From positions 35,295,966-35,355,965 of the forward strand of contig NC_087067.1 of NCBI RefSeq assembly GCF_963678635.1: 60,000 nucleotides of DNA. The letters are read 5' to 3'. Origin of the DNA: Symsagittifera roscoffensis (lineage: Eukaryota; Xenacoelomorpha; Acoela; Convolutidae). Under the pieces are notes generated by a model. It searched no databases and was not told where the DNA came from. It worked only from the letters and a program-made list of their open reading frames with translations. Positions within the stretch are counted from its first letter, which is position 1. Every line of letters starts with the position of its first letter. Position numbers and translations under genes: made by a program. Positions 12,801 to 21,262 of this stretch are shown one piece after another.

Positions 12801-15800
12801 AAAAAAACTTTTGAAAATAATGATTTTTTCAAGGATCTTATATTATCCAAAAATATGGGTCGTTGCTTGCTTCGTATATTTGATCGCTTAGCTCGAATCT
12901 GTTTTCTTAAATTGAAGTCTTCAAAACACTCAGACACACAAAAATAAAAAGTTTGGAAAAGTCATTTTTTTTACTTCTTTTTAGAGCATGTTCTAAGGCC
13001 ACAGCTAGTTTGTCTTGAAAAACCCTCTTGGGCGGGACAGCAACACGTGAAAAAGAGCGGCATCCTAGAGAACATTTCAGAAAAGGAACGGAAGATGCAA
13101 GAAGCCATGTACGAAGTCATCTCAAATGAACAGATGTTCTACAAGTCCATGGACATAGTTGTCAATCACTTCTATCACAATCTCATCAAAAAGTTCACGC
13201 CCGAAACACACCCTCATTTAACTCAACCTATCAACATGGTATTCAAGAGCGCAGACAAATTCTTAGAAATCAGTGACAAGCTATTGGGAGAGTTCGACGA
13301 AAAACAAGCAGACAAAGTTTTGGTGCAGCCGTATTTTGATATTTTGGTGAAAATTATGACCACAATTATGTTGAAACCATTCAAAAGGTATTCTGTTATG
13401 AAACATCATCAGGAGCAAGAGTTGGAAAATTGTCGCAAAGATCCAGAATTTACGGCCGCTCTTGATGCTCTAAATTATGACTCATGCACTGGTGGGTTGA
13501 CTCTGGATGCGTTTTTGTTGAAACCTGTTCAACATGCCACTAGGTATTCGCTCTTAATGGAGGCCATTGTGAAAAGACTAGACGAGAGTGATCCTCGATA
13601 TCCAGGGGCCAAGGAGGCACACAAGGAGGCCAGGTCCTTCGCCGAGATGATCAACAGTGAAACCAATTTGGTATAAATAGCATTGATTGTATAAGTTATG
13701 ACTAGCCGGTTGATGTGCAATTAGCACTATATTGCCTATTTACAGTCGTTTTTTTTTGCAGAAACCAATTACCAAAAAAAGAAAGAATAACAAAAACTAC
13801 AAGTTAATTTTTTTTGTTCTGATCATGTGGTAAATGGGGAGGAAATTTCGATTCGGGTGTTTTCGTTATTTTTTTCTCTTTTTTTGTTTTCCACGCAAAA
13901 TCAGCTACCACAAAACAATCATCGGAGTGAGTTGAGTGATATATCATATTAAAACCTTTTCAGTCATGATTCGAACTACTTTTAAGATTTACCGGAAAAA
14001 TATGCCGTTGTCGAGAAAAACCGGTTTGAAATGATTTTTCGAGCGAGTAAAGCGAGAGAGAAATCTTACAATAGCTTATAATAACAGCTTAAAAGCTTGT
14101 AATACCCTAATTTAAGCCTCAAAATTTTAGCCGAGTGAAGTTAGTTTTTTAAAAGTTTTTTAGCGCCTTTTTTGAATCAAAAACTTCAAAAATTCAAAAA
14201 ACTGCAAACACAAAATGCAAAAGTACATAAAACGTGTTTTTTTTTGTTTACTGTGACATATTCTTACATCAATAGTGTTCATTATTCATGATTCATACTT
14301 AAAGGATTGGAAATTCCGTCTAATATAATTCAGAGCTAGTATAATTTAAGTGACATTTTCTAAAACGTTTCTTATATGCATCAAAATTTGAAGCTTGGAG
14401 AATATCTATAAAAACATTTTTTTTCTCGCCAATGATGCAGAACTTTAAATAGTAGAATTTTTTCTTTTCAAATGAGAAGGTTACCATTGGAGAAGTGAAT
14501 TTATCTAACCTGATGAGATCAGTTAGCGAGTTTATTTAGCCTAATTTCTCAGCAGTTTTCCACAACATGCCTCTATGTCTATTACATATACCCCTGCTTT
14601 ACTTGCCCTGTTTTTGCATGGTCTTCTCAGATGGAGTTCCTGTTTGAACTGACGAGTGTGTTGGCGGGACTGCGGGACGTGCCCAGTGAGAAGAGGGAGG
14701 AGGTGGACGCCATCCTCTCCGAGGCGAAGAAGGGCGTCAACATACACATGTACGGCAAAGAGGTCTCCTTCAGTCGCAGCAAAAAGGGCGCCATCAACTT
14801 CAAACACAGTATTCTATACGTTCAAGTCTCATGCAAACACACCACTTGTTTCTTCACATTTCATTTCAAAAACACACTTTTGTCCTCTCAATATAGAGAC
14901 AGACGGTTCGAGGCCGACTCGGATTGATAAACGTTGCCTGAGATTCAGGCGCATTTTAAAGCACATGAAGCCGTTATAATAAAAAACAATCAGTTTTTTT
15001 CAGGCTTATTGGGCATTAATGATTTTTTATACATTGCATTTACAATCATTGAAGGATTATTCATTAGCCTGAGAGATAATCCTGAGACCATTTTTTGCTT
15101 TCCAAAAATATGCATCGTTAGCAACCATAAGTGGCCGATTGCAAAAAAAAACATCTATTTTTTGCTCTTTTTTTCAGGTGAGAAGTTGTCTCTGTTCTGC
15201 TGGGGCTCATATCTTCTGATCACGAAGGCGGGAGAAAACGGCCACATACATCACTTCATCAGGTTGGAACTTGAAGCTCTCAAGGCATCAAATTGATTAC
15301 CCAAATCTTTCTCAGCCAATCAGAACCCAGTAGTTTTTCTGTAACTTACTGCATAAGTTTGTCGGTTCCTTTTTTGGTTGGCAAAAAAAGGTCATCAAAG
15401 TTTGCGCATTTTTTTGAAAGTCCGCCCAACCCCTCGAGAAAATTCTAGATTCACTCCTGCTTCTGAATTGGTTGTTTTCTGCGGAGTAAAAGCGTTTGAG
15501 TTAGTCCCCCGCATTTAAGAAAAGTGAAAACAAATCGATTATAATGGATTTTCGTGGTCTAAAGTGTTGTTAATATAATCGATTCCCATGTTACGTTCGG
15601 ACAACAAATTTGGACTAAAATTACGTTCAGACAACAAAATTGGACTAAAAATGGAATTAAACCCATTTGTTCTCGCCAAAACAAAATGCGTTATAATGCA
15701 ATTGGAATCCATTATAATGATATCTATAATTAGTAGGAAACCATATTAAAATGGATTTTTGTTCCGACTTTCGGTACGAAAGTAACGGAATATTTGTGCT

Positions 15801-18800
15801 CGGGGTGGTTTTTTTTTCTTCAGACGAATTTCGACTTTTTAACTAGCCATTTTTGACGGAATTTTTTTATATCATTCAAAAGATATTGTTGTCCTGAGCT
15901 TAAACTTGAAAAGATATTTCACCTGTGATCATTTTTCGTAGAGTTATGAGGGTTTAAATATTGCCATTTTGGTCATTTTGAGCAATTTGGGACAATTAAT
16001 ACGCGATATAATTCGAGCTATTAACGCGTAAGCGGAGATTTAATCCGTCTTATAAATCGTTCCAAATTGGTTGAACGAAGCTTATTTGCCATAATTGATT
16101 TGTTACAAGGAATTAAATCTCTCTTTTTGTACTTTATATGGCGTGTGGGGGGATGATTTTCATAAAAAATTTCAAACTTAAAAAAAAAACATTTCATTTT
16201 ATTTTATTTCATTTATGCTATTTTTTATGCTATTACTGCTGCTACATAAACCTTAAAAGGCAGTAGGAACATTCAGGGCTTCGCCCTGATACGAGCAGTC
16301 TTGTTCCACTTTATTTTTGTTTTGCGCGTCGTGCAAAACTTTTCAAGAATTTCTGCATTTATCAAGTGAGTTAAGCGGAAATTTTGCAAAGCAAGTGTAA
16401 GGCCTGCCTAATCTATTTCTAAACCTAAACTCAACTTGCAGAAGGATTCCGTTAAGTTCTCCCCCCCTAACGTTTGCCCCTTTGCTACCCTTCAATCCCC
16501 CTATGAACCCCCCCCCCCCCCACCTGAATACCTCTCAGCTGAACACACCCCTACACCCGAACACTCCCGTCTCCTGAACTCACCCCCACTTGATCACCTG
16601 AGATATCCCCCACGCCCAACCCCCCAACCGGATCTACCACTTCTCCCCCACTTGTACCCACCCCTTCCCCACTTGAACTCACCCCCTTCCCCTGAACCCA
16701 CCCCGACTTGATCACCTGAGACATCCCCCAACTGAACCAAATCCCCCAACCTGAAACACCACCCCCACCGGAACCACCACCACCACCACCGCCGTCATCT
16801 AAACCAAACCCCTCCACCCCACTTGAACCTCCCACTCCCAAACTGTGAACCAAACGTTACGTTGGGGGGGGGGGGGGGGGAGGGGGTTTATTGCAAATGG
16901 GCAAACTCTAGAGTGGGGTTAATGGAAGGTGATTAGTCCACCTCCAATTTTACTCCCCCCCCAGATGTTTCTAATAATTTAACAAAATTGTTAAAAGGAA
17001 CAAAAATCAGTTTTTGAGTAACATAAAAAAGTAACAAAAATATCAAAGTTAGGCAGGGGCGGATCTAGGATTTTCTCGAGGGGGGGGGCGGATTTTCAAG
17101 AAAAATTCGAAAATTTTGACGACCTTTTTTTTTAGGTAGACCAAATTGATTTTTCGAGCTCTCCCAAAGCACTTTTTTGCCCCCATTTTGGCTAAATTTT
17201 CTGCGCTCCAGGCAAATTTTTAAAAAAACAGTCAGAAAAGCCGTTTTTGGGCACTTTTTGAAAAATTTTGACAAAAAATTGCGTTTTTTTTGGCGCGCGC
17301 TCCCCCTCAAAGTTAGTAAATATAGGCGCCCAAGGCGTCTTTAGAAAAATTTTAGGGTCGGTCGGCCAAAAATGGATTTCTGAAAAAGTATCAAAGGGGA
17401 AACCCTTTGGGTCGGCAGGGAGTCGAATCCCTGAGGTGAGAAGAAAGGCGTCCGCCCCCCGCCCCCCCCCCCCCCCTAAATCCGCCCCTGAAGTTAGGCA
17501 CAAAAAAAAATTGAACAACAAGTAACCAACGTAACCAACTTTAATTTAAAACGTAGAAAAGACTTTATATGCGTTGAAATTCGCATCTCAGTAAAGTGGA
17601 AAAAAAATTGATTATAATTTAGGTTCATTGTCAGTGTCAACAAAAGTGAAAAAAATTTTAATGGACAAAAAAGGATTTTGTTGCCTCGAAACATAGTGAT
17701 ATTATAATCCTATTTTCATTGATAATATCGATTTGCTTTCACAAGGAAACTCAATCATAATCGATTTTTATTCATGGAACTCCAATGCGGGCCAGATTAA
17801 AATGACACAGACCTAGCCGTAAAATAAAACTTCTGAAAATAAAAATTTTAAAAAATTTTTACATGGAGCTTCAATGACCTCATAGTTCTGACCACTTGAA
17901 AAATGGGGAGGAATTTTGTAATCGCGTGTGTTTTAGTTTTTTATCTTTTTGATTTCCACACAAAATCAGGTACCACAAATAATTATCGGGATGGGTGGAG
18001 TGAAGCCCTTTCAATCATGATTTGAACGACATTAAGAAATATGAAAAATTTTCTCACAATGTCGAGAAAAACCGTTTTGAAAATTATGATTTTTGGTCTA
18101 ATTTCGAACTAATTTGATGTGAGCGTGCAGGCTTACAATAGCTAATTTAAGCTTAATTTAGGCCGTGGAAACTTAGTTGTACTCAAATAAAAGTTGTTCT
18201 TGGAGTTGTCTAGCACCATTTTGTAGACAAAGGTTTAAAGTTTTCAAAAATTGTGCAAAAATTTAGAAAATGAAAAATAAAATTTTTACAATTTTTTTTC
18301 GTTTTTCTAGGCATGCTCTACTAACTGTTTTCCGAATGGCTTTCTTACTATGACTGTCAAATATGCCTAAGTGTTTTGTTCGTTCAGATCTTTTTATCGC
18401 GCCATGCGGAAAAAAACTACATTAATTTGAAGAAAAAAAAGGTTTTTGTATTTTTCTATGACTGTGGTCGGAACATTCTGTGCTGTTTGCACAGCAGTAA
18501 CCGGCTATCCTTGTTTCTTTTTGTTTCTGCAAAGTAAGCTAACACAGCAAATTCATCTGGCTTCACAGCTTCATCTATTAGATTTCATTTAACCAGATAA
18601 TATAAAATAGATATGTTGCTGTCCAATTAATGAAAATGAAAAATGTTCTAGCCTGACTGATTCAATAGAGGGCTCAGATGGACTGGACATAATGAGTGAA
18701 CTGCAGATAGCCTCCTTCCCCAAGGGAATGGACCTGACGAAACTCCTGCTCCTCAAGTACTTTCCCATCGCCACCTCTCAACACATAGACAGTGGCTCAA

Positions 18801-18880
18801 GTGGAATGCACTTGTTATACTGCACTGCTGCTACCAAGAAAAAGTGGAAAGAAACAATTGCTAGTCTGAACTCAAAGTGA
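3298..18880 (+). CDS. Dbl-family RhoGEF (DH-PH), ephexin-like, 5' end outside window
   Basis: Spliced gene; coding exons 3298-3819, 7256-7546, 10428-10625, 11335-11490, 12985-13670, 14631-14808, 15178-15262 and 18652-18880 (stop TGA 18878-18880). Introns are GT-AG and phases join in order 1,1,1,1,0,1,2, giving an open frame of 780 visible residues. The product should catalyse GDP/GTP exchange on Rho-family GTPases at the cytoplasmic membrane face. Residues 1-388 are Ser/Thr-rich, probably disordered; DH spans about 423-630 (CR1 about 423-449, CR3 about 560-584); PH about 645-778. The DH start (KMQEAMYEVISNEQ) resembles ephexins, but the protein ends right after the last PH helix, so the C-terminal SH3 of vertebrate ephexins is absent. 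The first visible exon starts with a split codon, so at least one exon lies to the left. Possible poly(A) signals: ATTAAA 19016, AATAAA 19386. DH-PH call is firm; subfamily is inference. Confidence 0.88.
4256..4558 (+). mobile_element. hAT-type MITE, decayed copy
   Basis: Same family as the 17054 copy: CAGGCGCGAATCTAAGATTT start, TTTTCTCGAGGGGG, the GGGACCCTTTGGGTCGGCAG block and a GGCCCCTG end. The ends are mutated and no target duplication is visible. Short ORFs on both strands here are shadows of the repeat. Confidence 0.8.
4559..5432. other. RhoGEF intron, no gene seen
   Basis: 4600-4805 holds short imperfect repeats with GTCGAAC and GTCAAAACAT blocks, similar in style to 36570-36700. 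5234-5273 has splice-like ends (see rejected list). Nothing else recognised. Confidence 0.5.
5433..6175 (-). pseudogene. FLYWCH-MULE transposase relic
   Basis: On the - strand, going down from 6175, WYCVLSKFNGRVRTL is the second half of a FLYWCH zinc domain, followed by DHSLFRDPVDIEKQKFG and ESPGQTIFSTIQ, the segment that normally follows FLYWCH in MULE-type transposases. Further down, YDLLPDKKETFIQI (about 5620) matches the MULE core pattern and CQSFWRHVQSTG (about 5460) the conserved FHFCQSxWR region. Several frameshifts and stops separate the pieces. MULE transposases are cut-and-paste enzymes of Mutator-like elements. It lies antisense inside a RhoGEF intron. Family assignment is from motif recognition. 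Confidence 0.75.
6176..7255. other. RhoGEF intron, no feature recognised
   Basis: AT-rich sequence. 6420-6460 has a GTCCAGGACAT / TCTTGGACAC / TTGTCCAGAC series of short inverted motifs. No coding or repeat family was identified. Confidence 0.4.
7256..7546 (+). CDS. RhoGEF exon: polar linker
   Basis: 291 nt, class 1-1. The acceptor follows a strong pyrimidine tract (TTTTTTCTTTTCTCTAAG); the donor is GTATAG at 7547. The ATG at 7270 lies inside the exon and could be an internal start in a shorter transcript, but the open frame continues upstream to the acceptor in exactly the phase needed. It encodes a polar Gln/Ser/Arg-rich linker (RFEQQYYQQSSSTTDRSSR and following). No known domain. Confidence 0.72.
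7717..8138 (+). mobile_element. hAT-type MITE, 3' end replaced by short tandem repeats
   Basis: Starts CAGGGGCCGATATAGG and carries the usual TTCTCGAGGGGGG, GCGCGCGG and GGGACCCTTTGGG blocks. Instead of the right terminal repeat, 8085-8145 has three to four copies of an 18-bp unit around GGTTGAATCCCACAGG, which then joins a different MITE at about 8139. Confidence 0.8.
8139..8690 (-). mobile_element. MITE family C copy (Helentron-like), reversed
   Basis: Reversed relative of the 17885 element: starts with the complement of the 3' GTCGGAACATTCTGTG end (ATATTCCGACC at about 8147), then CTTACAATAGCTTA-like, TTTTCTCGA, GGTTCGAATCA and CCGATGATTATTTGTGGTAC blocks, ending at GCGTGGAAA. It abuts the hAT MITE directly. 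Confidence 0.7.
8691..9930. repeat. Dispersed ATGCTAATCATACA-type repeat region
   Basis: Scattered blocks such as GCTAATCATACACTTTTCAT (9085), GCTAGTCATACAATTTCCAT (9704) and ATGATTAGCATT-type reverse matches recur here and at 45900-46560, which also ends in a CAACCCAGGTA / CAGCCCAGGTA block. Probably an old repeat family with internal inverted motifs; boundaries are unclear. The ORF at 8963-9169 is not supported as a gene. Confidence 0.45.
10079..10330 (+). mobile_element. tRNA-derived SINE
   Basis: TGGCGGTGAAGTGG (10087-10100) resembles the RNA polymerase III A box, and GTTCGAGGCC (10133-10142), about 33 bp further, matches the B box GTTCGANNCC exactly; the segment ends in CCACCA-like sequence as a tRNA would. 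The body runs through CACAACAGCGGTTCGCCGTG to AAATAAAAGCC near 10320. SINEs are mobilised in trans by a non-LTR element. It lies in the RhoGEF intron just before exon 10428. The long ORF on the - strand across it is incidental. Confidence 0.7.
10428..10625 (+). CDS. RhoGEF exon: GC-rich linker
   Basis: 198 nt, class 1-1, much more GC-rich than its surroundings. Acceptor TTCTTTTCTAG at 10427; a second in-phase AG at 10433 would remove two residues. Donor GTGAGT at 10626. It encodes RRPRSPMRLPDPYQEE, then DLISAFQGQSEARRKTILET and YVDIPKLNAAKYIS. A short helix is likely but no domain is recognised. Confidence 0.78.
10626..11334. other. RhoGEF intron, no feature recognised
   Basis: AT-rich intron, T-rich towards the acceptor. 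Nothing else seen. Confidence 0.5.
11335..11490 (+). CDS. RhoGEF exon: acidic linker
   Basis: 156 nt, class 1-1, after acceptor TTCAATCCAG. The donor GTCAAA at 11491 is weak, but it is the GT that keeps frame with the DH exon. It encodes RRESLSVENSNKITEHDSD and a Pro/Glu-rich tail (LPQDPQILTINVLPEAKH) that leads into the catalytic region. Confidence 0.7.
11491..12984. other. RhoGEF intron, no feature recognised
   Basis: 1.5 kb AT-rich intron before the DH exon. Short ORFs on the - strand (12141-12422, 12576-12761) lack homology or coding character that I can see. Confidence 0.5.
12985..13670 (+). CDS. RhoGEF exon: DH (Dbl homology) catalytic domain
   Basis: 686 nt, entering in phase 1 and leaving in phase 0 at donor GTATAA 13671. 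Nearly the whole DH domain is in this one exon. CR1 reads ERKMQEAMYEVISNEQMFY; the CR3 helix reads LTLDAFLLKPVQHATRYSLL, matching the family pattern of a hydrophobic FLL-P-Q-TRY-LL helix that contacts the GTPase. The usual Arg after the CR3 Gln is His here. The exon ends in the last DH helices (SFAEMINSETNL). Domain assignment is firm. Confidence 0.92.
13812..14250 (+). mobile_element. MITE family C copy, 3' end lost
   Basis: Starts TGTTCTGATCATGTGG, continues GGGGAGGAAATTT, CCACGCAAAATCAG, ACAATCATCGGAGTG, TCATGATTCGAACTAC, TGTCGAGAAAAACCGGTTTG and CTTACAATAGCTTA in the same order as the 17885, 33612 and 53060 copies. It fades near 14250 before the 3' hairpin. Confidence 0.75.
14631..14808 (+). 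CDS. RhoGEF exon: end of DH and start of PH
   Basis: 178 nt starting in phase 0 after TTGCATGGTCTTCTCAG and ending at donor GTATTC (14809) in phase 1. It encodes the DH-PH linker helix (EFLFELTSVLAGLRDVPSEK) and the first, divergent PH strands (KKGVNIHMYGKEVSFSRSKK). The ATG at its start is an internal Met, since the phase joins exactly to the DH exon. Confidence 0.85.
15178..15262 (+). CDS. RhoGEF exon: PH core strands
   Basis: 85 nt, phase 1 to phase 2, after a long T-rich tract ending CAG and before donor GTTGGA at 15263. It encodes EKLSLFCWGSYLLITK, the typical PH hydrophobic strand pair in which many RhoGEFs have a LFNDLLLVTK-like pattern, then HHFIR. The small size and strong acceptor fit a genuine microexon-like unit. 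Confidence 0.82.
15388..15459 (-). mobile_element. hAT-type MITE end fragment
   Basis: CCGCCCAACCCCTCGAGAAA and TTCTAGATTCACTCCTG are the reversed end of the hAT MITE family (compare 40215-40251). Only the terminal 70 or so bases remain, in the last RhoGEF intron. Confidence 0.7.
15530..15759. repeat. AT-rich TTATAATCGATT repeat family
   Basis: Repeated ATAATGGATTTT, TATAATCGATT and AATCCATTATAATG motifs, some as direct near-duplicates (ACGTTCGGACAACAAA twice, 15593 and 15623). Similar motifs recur at 17560-17810, 39040-39600 and 47110-47260, next to other MITEs. Ends not defined. Confidence 0.5.
15760..16305 (+). mobile_element. MITE family B copy (Helentron-like) with 3' hairpin
   Basis: Starts TGTTCCGACTTTCGGTACGA and ends GCAGTCTTGTT. 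Near the 3' end AGGAACATTC (relic of GTCGGAACATTC, the inverted start) precedes a hairpin AGGGC-TTC-GCCCT (16275-16287), then GATACGAGCAG. Diverged copies lie at 30728, 38338, 44986 and in each 1083-bp satellite unit. No coding capacity. A TIR-like sub-terminal repeat plus 3' hairpin resembles Helentron-derived non-autonomous elements (inference). Confidence 0.75.
16461..16886. repeat. C-rich minisatellite and poly-G tract in intron
   Basis: A compositional island in AT-rich DNA: imperfect tandem CCCCCACTTGAACCCACC-like units from 16461 to 16850, then 17 G (16864-16880), A and five more G. The complementary strand is strongly G-rich and could form G-quadruplexes. The Pro-rich and Gly-rich ORFs across it are by-products of the repeat. 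Confidence 0.85.
17054..17490 (+). mobile_element. hAT-type MITE, intact ends and perfect 8-bp target duplication
   Basis: 437 bp from CAGGGGCGGATCTAGGATTT to TAAATCCGCCCCTG, flanked on both sides by AAGTTAGG (17046-17053, 17491-17498). This is the best-preserved copy with the 54436 one. No transposase; it must have been moved by a hAT transposase elsewhere. In the last RhoGEF intron. Confidence 0.95.
17560..17810. repeat. AT-rich TTATAATCGATT repeat, second copy
   Basis: ATTGATTATAATTTAGGTTC and CAATCATAATCGATTTTTAT with an end CCATGCGGG-like (CCAATGCGGGCC, 17782) that matches TCACTGCGGGTA at 39586. Relic of the family at 15530 and 39040. Confidence 0.5.
17885..18525 (+). mobile_element. 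MITE family C copy with 3' hairpin, most complete
   Basis: Begins GTTCTGACCACTTG and near the end has CTGTGGTCGGAAC (18463-18475), its imperfect inverse, followed at once by the hairpin CTGTGC-TGTTT-GCACAG (18478-18494) and CAGTAACCGGCTATCCTTG. Non-coding. It ends about 125 bp before the last RhoGEF exon. Confidence 0.8.
18652..18880 (+). CDS. RhoGEF terminal exon: PH C-terminal half
   Basis: 229 nt including stop. It starts after AAATGTTCTAG with one base that completes a Ser codon. It encodes the remaining PH strands and the C-terminal amphipathic helix (AATKKKWKETIASLNSK), where the Trp is the hallmark PH helix residue. The protein stops three residues after this helix, so no SH3, FYVE or PDZ-ligand tail follows on this transcript. 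Confidence 0.85.
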
Positions 18881-19698
18881 AACTTAAACTGACCAATTTT
18901 TTCAAATGAAACTACCTTATTAGATGTCAAGTTTGATGCAGCGTTAACTTTATCCAGGAAATGAAAACGCGCTTTTTCATTTAGACAAAATATTTCCACT
19001 TAGAAATTTGAGCCAATTAAAATGATCGTCAGATGATTCACAGTTTTGCCCTGAAATTAGCAGCGTTTGTTTTTAAATTACACTGCAGGGACCCAGAGAA
19101 TACGTCAGCGCCAAAAATATCCTTTTTGGCAACATTATTAGTTGTTTTTTAAATATCAAGAATAAGTTTTCATTATACATACATGATTAGCCGGTTGCTT
19201 AACCAGTCGAACTGAATGTTGTAGAAGTAGTCGTATATGCAGAAATTGAAAAAATCCAATTTTTTGTTGATTTCGTATGAAGGGGACGAACCTAGTCAGT
19301 TCCGCGGATTTTTGAAAATACAATGCATTTACAAAGCTCTACATAGCAAGCTATGTTATCAAAAATTTGTAAGGAATTTTTCTACAATAAACTTTCAATT
19401 TTGTTTTACAAATTTTTTGTGAATTTCTTAAGAGTAAAAGCTATACGAGCTTACCAATTCCAATGCATCTTGCGCGCCAACAGCTTGAGAGTTTTATTAT
19501 ATACGCCTAAACCCAATTTACAACACGCACAGAGCTTTCTGACATGATTGATCAATTCTTTTTGTTTAATTGATGTCAAAATAAATTTCAACTTCTATAA
19601 TTGTATAACAAAAAAATATCGAAAAAATTGAAGCTTTTTCGGAAGCTGTAAACTAAGAAGTGTGGATAACGGTAACATTTCACACATCATTTTTCTAT
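18881..19698. other. Intergenic 3' flank of the RhoGEF gene
   Basis: Contains ATTAAA at 19016 and AATAAA at 19386 as candidate cleavage signals. Otherwise AT-rich with no recognised element. Confidence 0.5.
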
Positions 19699-20745
19699 TG
19701 TTTAGTTGCGTTTCTATTATAGTGTTTCAGTTTTCAAATTTTCAAGTTCTATAAGTCATTTTGCTCACTTTCAGTAACTTGACTTCACTTGTCTTCAAAT
19801 TGTTGTGTTCATCCAAAGGGCAAAGTCATTGCTTGTCACGCTTGCATATCGGGCATTGAACGTCACGGTAAGCAAATTGATATGTGGCACTGCTCAAATC
19901 GGGCTAACAGCGGGCTTCATTTTGCAATTGCAAAATTAAAATGAAAAGTCGGGGTGGGGTTGGGTGGGGTCTCCTAAACCTAGTTCTAAAATCGTAGTAG
20001 AATTAAGGTGGCTGCTGTCGTCGTTGATGAATCGATTTCCATTTTCGGTAGTTGTCAGGGTAGTTGCCAAGGTGGCTGCTGCTGCTGTCCTCAAAAAGTC
20101 GATTCTTATTGTAGACAAATGTCTTGGTTGGTTGTACAGCTAAGATGGCTCCTGTCGGCTTGGAAAAAGTGCTTTGTGTTGAAGATCTCTTTTGAGCAGC
20201 TCGTTTCTAGCTTCCAGTACAACTAAGATGGCTACTGTCATTGTGGAAGAGTCAATTCTTGTTGTAGATTGTTGTCTTCATTATTTGTTGATTGGTCTAA
20301 GTAGAGTGATTAATTGCTCGTTGTTTCAAGAAATGTTGCAACCCTTTCTAATGTGGCTGAGTGCTGTTGTCGATGATAAGATTTTTTATCAAAATTTATA
20401 ACTTTTTGAGTGATGCTCTCCCGACAAAGTTTGATGCAGGTTGGTTCCAGCTGGTCGTTACAGAGGTGAATAGCAGAGACTAATCTGTAAGTCAGGTCGT
20501 ATATCTTCGTGGAGAGTAACTGCTGAAAGTATTAGAGGGTGTGATTCCCATTGTTTCTTTTGAGATGCGTTCAGTTTGGGCTGATGGATAAATGATCGGT
20601 CAAAACATCGATAATCTTTTCTGGTTTCTTTGATTTGATAAAGTCCATAATCTTCTACTTGGTTGGAGTGGCTAGAGTGCTGTTAAAGTCGGTGCTTTTG
20701 GGTGGATCAAAAATATATAGGCAAACAGGGGCAAATCATATTGCG
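19699..20745 (-). repeat. BEL/Pao 3' LTR
   Basis: Aligns end to end with 23215-24261 (shared CTATTATAGTGTTTCAGTTT, GCTGCTGTCGTCGTTGATGA, GTGATGCTCTCC and many more blocks). The right edge near 20745 is set where similarity stops and is uncertain by a few bases. Confidence 0.85.
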
Positions 20746-20755
20746 GGAATTTTCA

Positions 20756-21130
20756 TTATACCACATCCATTGCGTACTTTTTTTGTCTAACTTGATCGTC
20801 ATGCGATGGGATCGGATATTTAATGCGTCTAAGAGGCCATAAATTTTGCGGCGTGAACTCTTCTATTATCCATACTGGTTTTTCATTGGCTATCGTTATG
20901 GATTCAGAAGTCCATTTTTGACGGGGAAGAAGCGTTTGCACGAATTCTTAGAAAAGGCGTTCCCATGAGAGCTGCCGGGCGAACTTCCTTTGTTTCGTTA
21001 TAGTCGATGACGAGGTTGATAGCTCGGCTGGTATGCTGGCGAACATTTGTCCTAGAAGGAAGTGGTTTAGCGTAAGGAATTCAAAATCGTTGGGAGAAGA
21101 AGAAACTGTGGTGATTGGTCTGGCTTTCAT
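20756..21130 (-). pseudogene. BEL/Pao pol remnant: integrase C-terminal region
   Basis: Reading down from 21130: RPITTVSSSPNDFEFLTLNH then FLLGQMFASIPAE, matching the segment that follows the integrase core in BEL/Pao pol (pattern R-P-L-T-x-V-S-x-D-P-N-D, L-T-P-N-H-F-L-L-G-R). After a frameshift, RQKWTSESITIANEKPVWII and NLWPLRRI correspond to the terminal domain with its W-P-L-G-R motif. Broken by stops; not functional. Confidence 0.82.
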
Positions 21131-21262
21131 AAAACTTCAAAGATTTTGCGCGTTTCCAAAAAGTTCATGAACAACTGTTGAGCCGATGGTTTCGGCGAGC
21201 TCTTTTTCGGCTGCTGTAAAAAAAACTGTCTCGTTATCGGAACCATGCGTACAAGGGGTTCC

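Noticed and set aside
14934-15296. 120-codon + strand ORF read straight through
   Set aside because: Only 15178-15262 is exon; the upstream part is intron that happens to be open.
16436-16853. Pro-rich (+) and Gly-rich (-) ORFs
   Set aside because: Both are translations of the C-rich minisatellite.
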